A stretch of DNA of 64,000 nucleotides from Salsuginibacillus kocurii DSM 18087 (GTDB lineage: Bacteria > Bacillota > Bacilli > Bacillales > Marinococcaceae), in NCBI RefSeq assembly GCF_000377705.1, contig NZ_KB898626.1, positions 236,627 through 300,626 of the forward strand, read 5' to 3'. The translations under genes and the position numbers were made by a program. Each line of letters opens with the position of its first letter. Position 1 is the first letter of the stretch. The notes beneath the pieces are model-generated. The model had not been told where the DNA came from and did not search any database. It was given only the letters and a program-made list of their open reading frames with translations. This document shows, in pieces, positions 8,786 through 17,349 of this stretch.

Positions 8786-9775
8786 ATGACAACTCTTAGC
8801 GCTCAAGAAGTTTGGCAAGCTTATAGTCGCATCCACTCTACTATCATTTCCACTCCGTGCCTGTATTCTCCTTCATTATCTCAAGTTTCAGGAGTCCCTG
8901 TCTACTTGAAGCTTGAGCAATTTCAACCTAGCGGCTCATTTAAGCTCCGGGGGGCCGCCAATCATATCAGCAGCTTATCGGAAAAAGAACAAAAAAAAGG
9001 AGTTACGACCTTCTCCACCGGCAATCATGGGTTAGCAGTAGCTTATGCGGCACAAGCGTTAGAAATTGAAGCAGTCGTTTGTGTGTCCGCCCATGTGCCT
9101 GAAGCTAAAATCGAAGCTTTGAAAAAAAGCGGAGCTACCCTTCACATTGAAGGAGAAAGTCAAGATGAAGCTGCCGTCCACAGTTTAAAGTTGCAGGAGA
9201 AGGACGGACTTACCCTTATCCCTCCCTTTGACCACCCGGCTATTATTGCAGGGCAAGGAACAATCGGCCTCGAAATTTTGAGTGATCTTCCCTCAGTAAA
9301 ACATGTGGTGGCCGGACTATCCGGAGGAGGGCTATTAGGAGGAATTAGTCTCTTTATGAAAGCAAACGCCCCGGAAGTTGATATGGTTGGTTTATCTGTA
9401 GAAAAAGGCGCTGCCATGGACGAAAGCTTGAGAGTTGGAAAAGTTGTAGAAGTACCTGAACACCCGACTTATGCGGACAGTCTATTAGGTGGGATCGGCA
9501 TGAATAATTTATATACGTTCCCGCTTATTCAAAACTTCGTAGACCAACGCTTTCGCGTGCCTGAAGAAACCATTGCACACGGGATGGTTCACCTTTTTGA
9601 ACATCATAAACTTGTCGTAGAAGGTGCTGCGGCGATCGGTGTTGGAGCACTACTTGACGGCTTCCTTTCCTTGCGTGGTCCAACGGTGATTGTGGTAACA
9701 GGCGCGGGGATAGACCCTTATCTGCATCAATCAGTTGTTTCAGCTTATTATCAAGATGACTCTGCTAAAAAGTAG
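8786..9775 (+). CDS. eutB: Hydroxyectoine utilization dehydratase EutB (threonine dehydratase-like)
   Basis: A 329-residue fold-type II PLP enzyme. The PLP lysine is in SGSFKLRGA (about Lys53) and the phosphate-binding glycine loop is GLSGGGLLGG near residue 176. It lacks the C-terminal ACT domain of biosynthetic IlvA. Pairing with eutC argues for EutB, the dehydratase of hydroxyectoine degradation, rather than a catabolic threonine dehydratase. The ATG at 8786 is preceded by AAGGAGAG; an upstream ATG at 8744 would read through parS and is unlikely. No doeA/doeB or other ectoine genes lie nearby, so the pathway would need genes elsewhere. Confidence 0.78.
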   Translation: MTTLSAQEVWQAYSRIHSTIISTPCLYSPSLSQVSGVPVYLKLEQFQPSGSFKLRGAANHISSLSEKEQKKGVTTFSTGNHGLAVAYAAQALEIEAVVCVSAHVPEAKIEALKKSGATLHIEGESQDEAAVHSLKLQEKDGLTLIPPFDHPAIIAGQGTIGLEILSDLPSVKHVVAGLSGGGLLGGISLFMKANAPEVDMVGLSVEKGAAMDESLRVGKVVEVPEHPTYADSLLGGIGMNNLYTFPLIQNFVDQRFRVPEETIAHGMVHLFEHHKLVVEGAAAIGVGALLDGFLSLRGPTVIVVTGAGIDPYLHQSVVSAYYQDDSAKK

Positions 9776-9780
9776 TGTTA

Positions 9781-9895
9781 CTATCTCCGCCGTAGCCTCC
9801 CTTAGCGCGTAGCGCAGGCGAGCCAAGAGCCTCCTCAGGCTAACGAATGTCTCGCGGAGCCTCGCCAGGATCGCTTTTCCCGCTGAAGCATCGGT
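9781..9895. repeat. GC-rich palindromic intergenic segment
   Basis: The gap between eutB and pbpG contains GC-rich short inverted repeats (for example TAGCGCGTAGCGC and GAGCC/GGCTC-like arms). Similar GC-rich, CCCGC-containing segments occur near 13000, 20720 and 29170, but I could not align them convincingly. No gene is seen here. Confidence 0.3.
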
Positions 9896-10051
9896 AATTC
9901 TCAACTTATCAAAGACCTAAATAATCAACTTCTTTTAACAGAGCTAGCAAGAAAAAATAACATGCCAGCACAAGGAAATATATGTATAAATTGAGGTGTT
10001 TTTTTCCACACTAGAAGCAATAAGATGGTTTTAAATCGTGAGGTGCTTCTT

Positions 10052-12142
10052 GTGGAAACTAGATGGAAACGCCCCTCCCTATGGCGTTTTTCCCTGTTTT
10101 TTATTCGCTCATTTCTATTATCAGCCTCAATCGGCATGATTTTTTTACTAGCATTAATCTATTATGCTTACTCCCTAGGAGCTCCCGATGTTGAACAAGC
10201 TCACACAACCAAAATGTATGATGCTGATAACAACGCCATATTAGAAACCCACCAGGGAAAACGCCGTTATTGGGTAGATAAAGAAGATATTCAAGAGGAT
10301 TATTTAACGGCTGTTAAAGCAGTAGAAGATCGCAACTTTTATAATCATGCAGGCTTTGATGTTCCCCGAATTGCAGCAGCTGCGATGATTAACCTGCAAG
10401 AAATGCGCCTGGCCCAGGGTGCTAGCACCATTACGCAGCAGTACGCCAGAAATTTATTTCTATCTCATGATAAAACATGGATGCGAAAGCTAGAAGAAGC
10501 GCTCTATACGCTGCGTTTAGAATGGCATACCGACAAGGAAGCGATCCTCGAGGGGTATGTAAATACTATTTATTTTGGGCACGGTGCTTACGGTATAGAA
10601 GCGGCTGCTAATCTTTATTTTGATAAACCAGCTTCGGACCTTTCAATGGCTGAAGCTGCCATGCTGGCTGCCATTCCAAAAGGACCTTCTTATTACTCCC
10701 CTCATGTAGACAAAGAACGGGCGCAAGATAGACAACAACTCATCTTACAATTAATGGAGGATCAAGGGCGAATCACGACGGAAGAACGGTTGGAGGCTGA
10801 AAACACCCCACTCGACATTCAACCTTTGGACGAAGTAGATGCAGATTTATCAGCTCCTTACTTTAGTGACTATGCTCTCAAAGAACTGCAAGAAAAACAT
10901 GAATTAGATGAAGAGATGCTCACTCAAGAAAGCCTTCACATTCAAACAACAGTAGAACCAGACCTGCAACAAGCTGCAGAAACTGCTGTTAACGACCATT
11001 TGCCCAATGAAAGTGACCTTCAAGCAGCCCTTGTTGCACTTGAACCAAGAACCGGTGAAATAAAAGCTTTAGTCGGTGGTAAAAATTATAAAGAAAGTGC
11101 CTTTAACCGGGCAGCTGATGCAAAAAGGGCTCCAGGTTCCACGTTTAAACCATTTTTGTATTATGCTGCGTTAGAGCAAGGTTTTACACCTGCTACCTCG
11201 TTTGTAAGTGAACCAACTACCTTTTCATATGATGAAGGTGAGCAGGAGTATAAACCAGGTAATTTCGCTGACGTTTATGCCAATGATTTCATTACCTTAC
11301 TTCAAGCCTTAGCTTTTTCGGATAACATTTTCGCTGTTAAGACTCATCTATACCTCGGTCCGGATCAATTAGTAAAAACCGCAAATGCAGCTGGGATCAC
11401 AAGCGAATTAAGGCCCAATCCTTCGCTGGCACTCGGCACTTCTGAGGTTGGAATCCTTGAGTTAACGAAAGCCTACGCGCCTTTCGCCAATGGAGGGTTC
11501 GCGATTGAGCCCATGGCCGTGACAGAAGTAACAGACGCTAAAGATGAAATTATCGTCGAAGGAGAAAGAAGCCCGTCTTCTGTGTTTGACCCACGTTTAA
11601 CCTCAGTAATGACTGATTTATTAAGCAGTATTTTTGAGCCAGAATTAAATGATTACACGGCTGTGACCGGCAGCAGTATTGCTCACAAACTCGACGACCC
11701 AATTGCTGGAAAAAGTGGTTCTACTCAGCATGACAGTTGGATGGTAGGCTACACCCCCGCATTAGTAGTTGGGGTTTGGGTAGGTCATGATGAAAAAGAA
11801 TCATTTAACCATGCGGAAGACGGTAATATTGCCAAAGAGATCTGGGGAGATGTGATGGCCTTTCATCAAACTGAGACTGAGCATGAAATGAGTTTTGAAG
11901 AAAACGACCAAACTGTATATGTAGATATAGATCCTTCCACTGGACTTTTGGCTGATGACGCTTGCGGACCAAGCCGTACTACTCTATTTATAGAAGGAAG
12001 TGAGCCGACCACCTCTTGTGCAACCCAGCTCGACGATGATGATAGCGGTGAAGCCGAAAAGGACCAGGAGAAAGAAGAAGAACTGCCAGAGAAAAAAGAA
12101 CAGTTTTTTGATCGCTTAAAAGACTGGCTTGGCTTATCATAA
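10052..12142 (+). CDS. pbpG: Class A penicillin-binding protein, PBP2d-like
   Basis: A 696-residue bifunctional peptidoglycan synthase. After a membrane anchor (about residues 12-40) comes a GT51 glycosyltransferase domain with EDRNFYNHAGFD, GASTITQQYARN and EGYVNTIYFG. The transpeptidase follows, with SxxK as STFK near Ser361, SDN near 422 and KSG near 552. The tail is rich in Asp, Glu and Lys. The GTG at 10052 has GAGGTG six bases upstream; a frame from 10025 lacks a site. In B. subtilis pbpG sits in the same neighbourhood beside ywhD and works in the forespore during spore cortex/germ-wall synthesis. A terminator follows at 12336. Confidence 0.9.
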   Translation: METRWKRPSLWRFSLFFIRSFLLSASIGMIFLLALIYYAYSLGAPDVEQAHTTKMYDADNNAILETHQGKRRYWVDKEDIQEDYLTAVKAVEDRNFYNHAGFDVPRIAAAAMINLQEMRLAQGASTITQQYARNLFLSHDKTWMRKLEEALYTLRLEWHTDKEAILEGYVNTIYFGHGAYGIEAAANLYFDKPASDLSMAEAAMLAAIPKGPSYYSPHVDKERAQDRQQLILQLMEDQGRITTEERLEAENTPLDIQPLDEVDADLSAPYFSDYALKELQEKHELDEEMLTQESLHIQTTVEPDLQQAAETAVNDHLPNESDLQAALVALEPRTGEIKALVGGKNYKESAFNRAADAKRAPGSTFKPFLYYAALEQGFTPATSFVSEPTTFSYDEGEQEYKPGNFADVYANDFITLLQALAFSDNIFAVKTHLYLGPDQLVKTANAAGITSELRPNPSLALGTSEVGILELTKAYAPFANGGFAIEPMAVTEVTDAKDEIIVEGERSPSSVFDPRLTSVMTDLLSSIFEPELNDYTAVTGSSIAHKLDDPIAGKSGSTQHDSWMVGYTPALVVGVWVGHDEKESFNHAEDGNIAKEIWGDVMAFHQTETEHEMSFEENDQTVYVDIDPSTGLLADDACGPSRTTLFIEGSEPTTSCATQLDDDDSGEAEKDQEKEEELPEKKEQFFDRLKDWLGLS

Positions 12143-12335
12143 ACGCTCAGTTATAGCAAGGTACGGATAAAGAGCGTTGATAGTCCGAGAACAGTCTACC
12201 TCCTGTGAGAAAAGCGAGCCTGGTTAGAATCCGCCGGTTAAAAGCATGAGGACGATCTTGGGGCACCCACAGATAGAGGACCATGACAAAACGACCAATA
12301 CTGCCCTTTCAAAGAGCTAGCTTCAAAAAACACCT
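12143..12335. other. Gene-free segment after pbpG
   Basis: About 190 bases with an AACGCTC/GAGCGTT pairing near the start and no coding frame. I compared it by eye with common riboswitch and small-RNA signatures and recognised none. Confidence 0.3.
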
Positions 12336-12376
12336 AAACCCCAGGCAACCACCAACACTAGCGGCACCTGGGGTTT
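12336..12376. terminator. Bidirectional terminator between pbpG and ComFB-like gene
   Basis: Arms AAACCCCAGG and CCTGGGGTTT form a perfect 10-bp stem with a 21-base loop between convergent genes. The T tract is only three bases followed by C, so strength is uncertain. Confidence 0.65.
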
Positions 12377-12497
12377 CTCAAACGATACGTTCTTACTCAT
12401 TTCACATGGTCTATAGCTTCTTTTCTAGAAGATGGTTTTGAGGGCAAAAAACCTATTCCTGCGGGACAGGTTGTCTCTTCTCACCTAATCTATGATC

Positions 12498-12776
12498 CTA
12501 TGTATGACGATCAGGGCATTCTTGAAAGGAAGACCCTTCTTTATAGATAGTTTTTAAAATAAGATGATTTAATATTTCTAGCCTGCGCTCTTCTTTTACC
12601 AACTCAAATAAACGATCCCTTTCCCTTTCATCACGTGCATAAAGTGGAGGCAAATCTTGAAGGAGTTGTTTCGTAAAACGTTCCTTGCAAACAGGACAAC
12701 CACAAAATGTTTGAAACTGGGAGCCGTGCAGAGCTATTCCTACAAATACAGGAACCACCTCTTCCCAAATATTCAT
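12498..12776 (-). CDS. ComFB-like small protein
   Basis: A 92-residue protein with a CGCPVC cysteine pair near residue 34, then a helical stretch and the LPPLY motif. This layout (short N-terminal helix, CxxCPVC, LxxLPPxY) resembles the late-competence ComFB family, whose function in Bacillus is unclear. The ATG at 12776 follows AGGAGG; a frame starting at 12803 has no site. It stands alone, convergent with pbpG. The family call is from motif pattern only. Confidence 0.6.
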   Translation of the reverse strand: MNIWEEVVPVFVGIALHGSQFQTFCGCPVCKERFTKQLLQDLPPLYARDERERDRLFELVKEERRLEILNHLILKTIYKEGSSFQECPDRHT

Positions 12777-13315
12777 AATTCTTCCTCCTAAAAAGCACCC
12801 CAACCTTTAGTCCTATTATGATAATTGTACCAACTCTTAATACGTTTCACCTGAGTCTATTGTTTTGATTTTTATTGCAACGGTTCTTGTTCTTCCAACC
12901 TGCACATAAGCTATTTAGTAAGCCATAGATTGTCCCCGCTTTCTTTATGTAAGAGGCTCTATTCACCGCTCTATTGATTTCAATTTAGGCTAACCGCTTT
13001 CCTTAGGCGATTTGAGAGTCTCCTGGGCGCCAGGCATCTGCCAGGCTCCCCTGCACCCACTTTTCGCGCAGGGAGCTAGCATCTTCCGTTTCAAGCACCA
13101 TTAATTAAAAATGAACCCAAAGCCATTAAGAAGGAGATAAGATTTAACTATAGCTAAAATTTATATAAATACCTTTACGTAGAAGCTTAACCTTTGCTTA
13201 CCTTCAGAACCCACTTCCTGTTGTTCCCATTACATAAAGAAAAAAGGGTTCTTTTTTTTATTAGCGAATAGTTCACACAAGACCCCAGACTTTTACATAA
13301 AGGAGTTGGGCTTTA
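12777..13315. other. Gene-free intergenic region before penicillin acylase
   Basis: About 540 bases without a convincing gene. It holds a GC-rich segment with short inverted repeats at about 13000-13085 (for example GGCGCCAGGC and CAGGGAGC arms) and an A/T-rich stretch before the next gene that should contain its promoter; I could not fix the boxes. Confidence 0.3.
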
Positions 13316-15751
13316 GTGGATATGCAACCCGAGCTTCCTGGGAAAACTTCACAAAAATCTCGAGTAAAGAAATGGGTACTTATTAGCTTGTTGCTTCTTT
13401 TGGCTTTAGGTATAGCTGCCGGTGTTTGGGCCTATATGCAAGTGAACAACAGTCAACCGGTTACAAAAGGCGAGGTCCCTATTGAACGTATTGAAGAGCC
13501 AGTATCCATTTATCGTGATGATCACGGGGTCCCACATATTGAAGCTGAAAATGAAACTGATCTTTATTTTGCCCAAGGTTTTGTAACTGCTCAAGACCGC
13601 ATGTTTCAAATGGATATGAGCAGAAGGCAAGCTTCAGGAACATTAAGTGAAGTCATCGGGGAGGAGGCCTTAGAAGCCGATAAATATTTTCGTACGTTCG
13701 GCCTCAGGCGTGCAGCCGAGGACTCGTTAGAAGGTTATGGCGACGAAGCTATGACTAAAATGCAAGCCTATGCTGATGGAGTGAATGCCTATATTGAACG
13801 AGCAGCGAGAGAAGGCAATCTACCGGTAGAGTTTAGCATAATCAGTTATGCTCCTGATCCTTGGACTCCACTTGATACACTTACGATTGGCAAGTTTATG
13901 GCTTATGACCTTAGTGGGCGTTGGGAGGGTCAGGCCTTCCGCCATTGGTTATCCCACAGCCTCCCGGAAGACAAAGCCCTCGACCTTTTTCCGACCTATC
14001 CTAAAGAGGGACCTGTCATTTTAGAAGCAGCAAAAGAATACCCGGTAGATATTGCTGCCCAATTTAGCGGTGTCGGAGAGTATCTTCCCAACCCGGAGAA
14101 CGGGAGCAACAATTGGGTTATTTCTGGTGAACGGACCAAAAGCGGAGAACCACTCTTGGCTGACGATCCGCATCTTGCTCTAAATACTCCTTCCATATGG
14201 TACGAAACGCACCTTTCCTCACCCGATATTAATGTTACAGGCGTTACGTTTGGCGGTATTCCAGGTATTGTAGTCGGACACAATGAACATGTTGCGTGGG
14301 GAGTGACAAACGTTAACCCTGACGTACAGGACTTATACATTGAGCGTAGAAACCCTGAGGACCCTTATCAATTTGAATATGAAGGTAGCTATGAGGAAGC
14401 AACTGTTATTGAAGAAGAAATTAAAGTTGCGGGTCAAGATGAACCGGAAACCCATGAAATCATAATTACCCGGCACGGACCTTTGATTTCAGAGTTCGCC
14501 TATCCTGAAGATATGGAGGAAGAAGCACCTGATACAGCTCTATCCATGAAATGGACGGCACATGACCCCACCACAGAAATGGAAGCGTTTTATCAAATGA
14601 ACCGTGCTGAAAACTGGGAGGACTTTGAGACAGCTTTGCGCTCTTTTCAGGCTCCAGCTCAAAACTTTGTGTTTGCTGACACAGAAGGAACAATTGCTTA
14701 TCGAGCCAATGGAAAAATACCTATACGTTCCAAGGGAGAAGGACTGGTGCCTAAACCTGGGTGGAGCGGTGAATATACGTGGGATGATTATATTCCATGG
14801 GAGGACCTTCCCACGATCATCAACCCAGAATCCGGGATGATTTCTACAGCTAATAACCAAATTGCTGGAGAGGAGTACCCTCATCATCTCACTCATACGT
14901 GGGCTCAACCGTTTCGTCATCAGCGCATTTTAGACGAACTGAAGGATGAGGAAAAGTTAACGATAGAAGATATGAAGAACTTGCAGGTGGATGTGAAAAA
15001 CTTGCAAGCTGAAGAGCTATTGCCGGTATTAATTGAGAAACTAGAAGGGGCTGAACTTTCCGAAACAGAAGAGAAAAGCCGAATTATCTTAGAAGAATGG
15101 GACTACTATGATAAAGCCGAGCAAGCAGCCCCCCTTATTTTTCACCTTTGGCTCTTGGAGGTCGGAGACGTATTGTTTGAAGACGATATCCCAGAAGAAG
15201 TTATGGATTTATTTAGCGGCCAGGCAGGCATTGTAGACGAACTTGTCCGCGCTGCAGCAGCAGGTGAAGAAGGAGCATGGATGGAAGCTGGAGGAGGTTT
15301 CTCAACTGTTGCTTTAACAAGCTTTGAACGGGCTGTAGATCGAGGAAGTGAATTGCAGGGAAACGATCCTGAAAGTTGGGAATGGGGCGCCTTTCATCAA
15401 GCGGTCTTTGAACATCCACTAGCTGCCATCTGGCCGTTGAACCACTTCTTTAACCCCTCCTCCGTCCCAGCACACGGAAGTAGTGTAACCGTTAAAGCTG
15501 CTGGCTTTGATGAAGAAACAGGAGAGGTGAACCATGGAGCGGGCTGGCGTGGAATCATGGACTTAAGTGATTTAAGTGAAAGCAAACACCTTGTCGCTCC
15601 GGGTCAGTCCGGCCACCGTTTAAGCGAATGGTACACTGACCAAGCCAGTGACTGGATTGAAGGCAACTACCACACCACTTCTATGGACCCTGATGAGTAC
15701 CGAAATACAGAGAACACCCTTCAGCTTATCCCTTTTTCACCAGGCGGATAA
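13316..15751 (+). CDS. Penicillin acylase family (Ntn-hydrolase) enzyme
   Basis: An 811-residue precursor with an N-terminal membrane anchor or uncleaved signal (about residues 19-40). The alpha-chain region begins after it (SIYRDDHGVPHIEA). The nucleophile of the beta chain is the Ser of NGSNNWVISG, near residue 264, which autoprocessing should expose. Family members hydrolyse amide bonds in N-acylated compounds, including beta-lactams and acyl-homoserine lactones; which applies here cannot be told. The start is a GTG at 13316, ten bases after AAGGAG; an ATG two codons later is possible. The mature chain is acidic and probably faces outside. A terminator overlaps the stop codon. Confidence 0.88.
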   Translation: MDMQPELPGKTSQKSRVKKWVLISLLLLLALGIAAGVWAYMQVNNSQPVTKGEVPIERIEEPVSIYRDDHGVPHIEAENETDLYFAQGFVTAQDRMFQMDMSRRQASGTLSEVIGEEALEADKYFRTFGLRRAAEDSLEGYGDEAMTKMQAYADGVNAYIERAAREGNLPVEFSIISYAPDPWTPLDTLTIGKFMAYDLSGRWEGQAFRHWLSHSLPEDKALDLFPTYPKEGPVILEAAKEYPVDIAAQFSGVGEYLPNPENGSNNWVISGERTKSGEPLLADDPHLALNTPSIWYETHLSSPDINVTGVTFGGIPGIVVGHNEHVAWGVTNVNPDVQDLYIERRNPEDPYQFEYEGSYEEATVIEEEIKVAGQDEPETHEIIITRHGPLISEFAYPEDMEEEAPDTALSMKWTAHDPTTEMEAFYQMNRAENWEDFETALRSFQAPAQNFVFADTEGTIAYRANGKIPIRSKGEGLVPKPGWSGEYTWDDYIPWEDLPTIINPESGMISTANNQIAGEEYPHHLTHTWAQPFRHQRILDELKDEEKLTIEDMKNLQVDVKNLQAEELLPVLIEKLEGAELSETEEKSRIILEEWDYYDKAEQAAPLIFHLWLLEVGDVLFEDDIPEEVMDLFSGQAGIVDELVRAAAAGEEGAWMEAGGGFSTVALTSFERAVDRGSELQGNDPESWEWGAFHQAVFEHPLAAIWPLNHFFNPSSVPAHGSSVTVKAAGFDEETGEVNHGAGWRGIMDLSDLSESKHLVAPGQSGHRLSEWYTDQASDWIEGNYHTTSMDPDEYRNTENTLQLIPFSPGG

Positions 15752-15785
15752 AACCGATTAGATTGAAGGTTTTATCCTCTTCTTT
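15746..15785 (+). terminator. Terminator overlapping the acylase stop codon
   Basis: GGATAAAACC pairs with GGTTTTATCC around a 12-base loop, followed by a pyrimidine-rich TCTTCTTTT. The left arm contains the TAA stop. Confidence 0.7.
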
Positions 15786-15796
15786 TAAACGAATAT

Positions 15797-15848
15797 TAAG
15801 ACACGCAAAGGTGCAAGGAATAATCTCCTTGCACCTTTGCGTGTCTTA
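15797..15848. repeat. Perfect 22-bp inverted repeat
   Basis: Arms at 15798-15819 and 15826-15847 are perfectly complementary (core ACACGCAAAGGTGCAAGG) with a 6-base loop, and T/A can extend the stem by one pair. No T tract follows, so it is not a standard terminator. It lies between two proper terminators of convergent genes. Confidence 0.8.
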
Positions 15849-16004
15849 GTCATATGTGTGACTGTAACGCCAGTTTACTCGGCTTCACAAAAAATCACAA
15901 CATGTGAATGGATTGTTCATAAATCGTTCATAAAAAAGACGAACACTTTTGAGGTGAAGCTACGGTTTTCCCGTTTTGTTCGTATACTTTTTTATTCTCA
16001 GCGC

Positions 16005-16049
16005 AAAAAAAACCTCTCTTCTAAACGCTGCCGTGTTAGAAGAGAGGGT
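16005..16049 (-). terminator. Terminator downstream of ywhD
   Basis: CCTCTCTTCTAA and TTAGAAGAGAGG form a perfect 12-bp stem; on the minus strand it is followed by a run of eight T. Confidence 0.9.
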
Positions 16050-16058
16050 GCATCTTGT

Positions 16059-16580
16059 TTATTTTTGCAGTAATGCGTCACGTAAGCTTTCATCTGAGCG
16101 ACTCCACATGCCTTCATCAAAGTCTTGCAAAAATGAGCCCAGGAGCTGTTTCGAATGATCATCCATATGCTCAATTACAATTTTCCCTTTAAGAGCTTTA
16201 TCCATGTTGTTCACATGTTCAGGCATACTTTTATAGCCGCGGCGAATCTCGTAATCGGCTAAAAATTCGCATGCTCCCACTCCAGAATAGTAGGATTCCC
16301 CGTCGCGGTAATCCGTCGTTACCCAAACAATCCAAAATGTTTTGGCATTCGGTACTTCTTCACGGTCTTTCAACAGCTTAATCCGCTTTTCAATCTCCGA
16401 GCGGGCATGAAGAGCCCCCATGTCGATAAACACACGGTCTTCTGCTGGGTCAACGATTACTGGCGTCATATTGTCCAAACTCATTACCCCAGCCCCATAA
16501 CCACCATGACCGTCTGTTGAGTCTCCACTTAAAATATTAAAGCTATTTTTAATTTGCTTGTTTTTTTCATTTCGGTCCAT
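16059..16580 (-). CDS. ywhD: YwhD family protein
   Basis: A 173-residue cytoplasmic protein matching the YwhD family, which is restricted to bacilli and has no known function. Recognisable blocks are FNILSGDSTDGHGGYGAG near the start and TFWIVWVTTDYRDGESYYSG in the middle. AGGAGCAAAAGAA precedes the ATG. It sits between pbpG and ywgA, as in B. subtilis. No catalytic motif is apparent. Confidence 0.88.
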   Translation of the reverse strand: MDRNEKNKQIKNSFNILSGDSTDGHGGYGAGVMSLDNMTPVIVDPAEDRVFIDMGALHARSEIEKRIKLLKDREEVPNAKTFWIVWVTTDYRDGESYYSGVGACEFLADYEIRRGYKSMPEHVNNMDKALKGKIVIEHMDDHSKQLLGSFLQDFDEGMWSRSDESLRDALLQK

Positions 16581-16734
16581 TTCTTTTGCTCCTTTCTTCT
16601 GAGCATACGATTCTCTTTAGTTTATCATACTCGCTAATGCCCCTCTACTTTCGCTCATTCTGGTTGTAAAAGAGGAGGTTGTATAAAAAGTTGTTGTTTT
16701 TTAAAGAGGGCTTTCTTTATAGTAGCTATAGGCT

Positions 16735-16770
16735 GATGCTTTCACCACAGGCACAAGCGTGACATCTGCC
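16735..16770 (-). repeat. Dispersed repeat family C, partial copy 1
   Basis: Contains the core GCTTTCACCACAGGCACAAG, the reverse complement of the core at 23146 and 45241. Similarity may extend to about 16815. It lies in the ywhD-ywgA gap, which has no gene. Confidence 0.55.
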
Positions 16771-16833
16771 ATGCCCTCAATTTTCGTATTTCAAAACGAC
16801 CTTGGCGATTACAGTGCGCAGCCTTCATCTCTA

Positions 16834-17334
16834 TTAATGAAGGTGCTGTACTTTTTGGATAAATTGATACGCTGCTTGAATATCTTCTTCAGAATAATTT
16901 TGTTTCTTCTTTAACGTATGTACTTTTTCAGTTACTTCTTCTACTGATAATTCATCAAAGTACAGAATGGTAGAAACTAACTCAAGGAACTTGGACGATT
17001 CTTCGTTTAACAGTTGAATCAGCTGCTCCTTCTTGGCCAGAGCGCTCGGATATTTGGACAAAAAGGCTTGTCCATCTTCAGTCAGACAGTAGCGGTACTG
17101 ATAATAGCCTGCCTTTTGTTCTTTTATTTCACTCACAAAGCCTAAGTCGCACAGTTCTTCCATTCGAAGCGTCAACTCTTCTGAATAAGGGCCGAACATA
17201 TGAAAATTATACTTCTCTTGAAAGGGCAGATCTAACTTTTTTGATATATAAACAATCTTTTGCAGTTTTTTGCGACCAACGATTTCCCCGGCGTCTTTTA
17301 ATAATGTCATTAACTTTGCATGTTCAACGAGCAT
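16834..17334 (-). CDS. ywgA: YwgA family protein
   Basis: A 166-residue protein of the YwgA family, uncharacterised. It begins MLVEHAKLMTLLKDAGEIVG and has a winged-helix-like stretch (GRKKLQKIVYISKKLDLPF) followed by FHMFGPYSEEL, a pattern also seen in SocA/Panacea-type DUF4065 proteins. It starts 15 bp after ywfO on the same strand, so ywfO-ywgA is probably one transcript. Confidence 0.85.
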   Translation of the reverse strand: MLVEHAKLMTLLKDAGEIVGRKKLQKIVYISKKLDLPFQEKYNFHMFGPYSEELTLRMEELCDLGFVSEIKEQKAGYYQYRYCLTEDGQAFLSKYPSALAKKEQLIQLLNEESSKFLELVSTILYFDELSVEEVTEKVHTLKKKQNYSEEDIQAAYQFIQKVQHLH

Positions 17335-17349
17335 TTCATAATGCCTCCT

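Noticed and set aside
12143-12335. Possible riboswitch
   Set aside because: No match by eye to lysine, SAM, PreQ1, cyclic-di-GMP or other signatures I know, and no regulated gene directly follows.
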